In this document: one piece after another, positions 63,062 through 64,000 of the stretch
Position numbering within the stretch: the stretch's first letter is position 1
Layout of the letters: each line of letters begins with the position of its first letter
Assembly (NCBI GenBank): GCA_964007475.1
Contig: OZ023274.1
Location: 87,191,936-87,255,935 of the forward strand
DNA length: 64,000 nucleotides
Direction: 5' to 3'
Source: Hybos culiciformis
Lineage: Eukaryota; Arthropoda; Insecta; Diptera; Hybotidae
Made by a program: the position numbers and the translations under genes
Notes under the pieces: generated by a model
Told to the model about the DNA's origin: nothing
Database searches by the model: none
The model's input: the letters and a program-made list of their open reading frames with translations, nothing else

Positions 63062-64000
63062 GTAAGTTTTAACCTTCTAAAGATAATAAATATCATATTT
63101 ATAAGAAAAATAGTAAATAATATAAAATATATTTTTTAAAATGTTATAAATTTCAGGTCAATTTATGGTTAATTTTATTTAAATTGAACAATAAAAATGA
63201 ATTCAATGTTTTTATATCTCATGATATGCGAGTTTTTGTAAAAAACAAGCTAATTTTTTAAAATTCTCACTATTACAAGTTCAATTTTCTTGAATATTAA
63301 AAAATACGCCAACGTGAATTTTTCACTATTCATTAAGTTCAATAATATTGTAAAATAATATTAAAGTCATTATTCAAATATTTTTGCATAGAGCAAATAA
63401 TATATGAAGTTTAACATCTTTATTCTTCATATAAAAAAAAAAAATATATATACGGATATCAAATATATTCTTCTGAAATCAAAAACATTGTGATGAGGAA
63501 TGATAAATTTTTATGTTCTTATATTATATCATATAAATGTATACTAAAAAAAAAAAAGCAAATAAAATTAAATAATGCTTCAAAAAAAAAAAAAGAGCAA
63601 ATAAAATTAAATAAATATTAAATGTCTAACTTTAACGACACATCTACTCAAGTAATAAAATGTTCAAGTTATAGAAAATCAAAATCTTTTAATATATTTG
63701 AAAATTAATAAAGTTTGTGTCTTAAGTCTTTCGTTTTTATTTTTTTGTTTGATTTTGTGTTTGCCATAATATTTTTCAAAATAAAATAAAAAACATTTAT
63801 TTTCTGGGAAATTAAAAAAAAAATGATTTAAAACATGACACTCCTAAAAAAAAAATTATTCTAGTTCATGAGTTCAATTTAATAATAAACTATTGAAAAA
63901 TAATTAAGGACTGTGTAATTGAAATAACAAAAAAAGGTTGTACTTCGTTTCATTGATATATTCGGCTCATCATATCAGGCGTTAGAAGTTACGATCCAAT
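63062..64000. other. Probable intron 1 of the secreted-protein gene
   Basis: No exon is recognised. It contains A-rich tracts and a local direct duplication (GCAAATAAAATTAAATA near 63558 and again near 63596). If the signal-peptide exon is real, this is its first intron, running off the right edge. Confidence 0.35.

Noticed and set aside
1..64000. CRISPR array, operon or bacterial contamination
   Set aside because: No regularly spaced identical repeats with unique spacers, no ribosome-binding sites with clustered ORFs, and all recognised genes are animal genes with spliceosomal introns or a eukaryotic-only family.

Overview
This window looks like AT-rich insect nuclear DNA, most likely from a fly (Diptera). 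The genes are widely spaced and split by introns. Two of the introns are only 57 and 64 nt long, which is typical of flies, and the DNA between genes is full of A/T homopolymers, AT microsatellites and small DNA transposons. No bacterial-style operon, CRISPR array, rRNA or intact tRNA gene was seen. The species assignment is an inference.

Layout. Positions 1-22,397 hold no gene I can support, only simple repeats and one short tRNA-headed SINE at about 19.43 kb. A single-exon gene for a La-related protein of the LARP6 type lies at 22,398-25,184 (+). From 25.2 to 41 kb there is gene-poor DNA with an orphan exon-like ORF near 31.8 kb, a 31-bp tandem repeat, and two large palindromic 'foldback' elements. 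The first (32,581-33,290) has a strikingly GC-rich core and appears to sit inside an older hairpin MITE. The second (36,245-38,133) is an almost complete 1.9-kb palindrome whose two arms each carry a damaged copy of the same protein-coding fragment.

The NK7.1-type homeobox gene occupies 40,988-47,829 (+) in three exons, with a 5.7-kb first intron that holds a MITE with perfect 35-bp terminal repeats. Converging on it is Mgat1 (GlcNAc-transferase I, first committed enzyme of complex and hybrid N-glycan synthesis), seven coding exons on the minus strand at 53,032-50,530. Its fifth coding intron is 57 nt, in frame and free of stops. A 578-bp Harbinger-like MITE with TTA target duplications lies at 56,420-56,997 and keeps a tiny intron-containing ORF. 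At the right edge, a signal-peptide exon (63,007-63,061) with a strong 5' splice site lies downstream of three GATA-type sites and probably opens a secreted-protein gene that continues beyond the window.

The three recognised genes act in unrelated processes (RNA binding and translational control, transcription, Golgi glycosylation). I see no functional cluster. The most unusual material is the palindromic mobile DNA between LARP6 and NK7.1, and the dense array of basic-directed phosphorylation-type motifs in the LARP6 tail.
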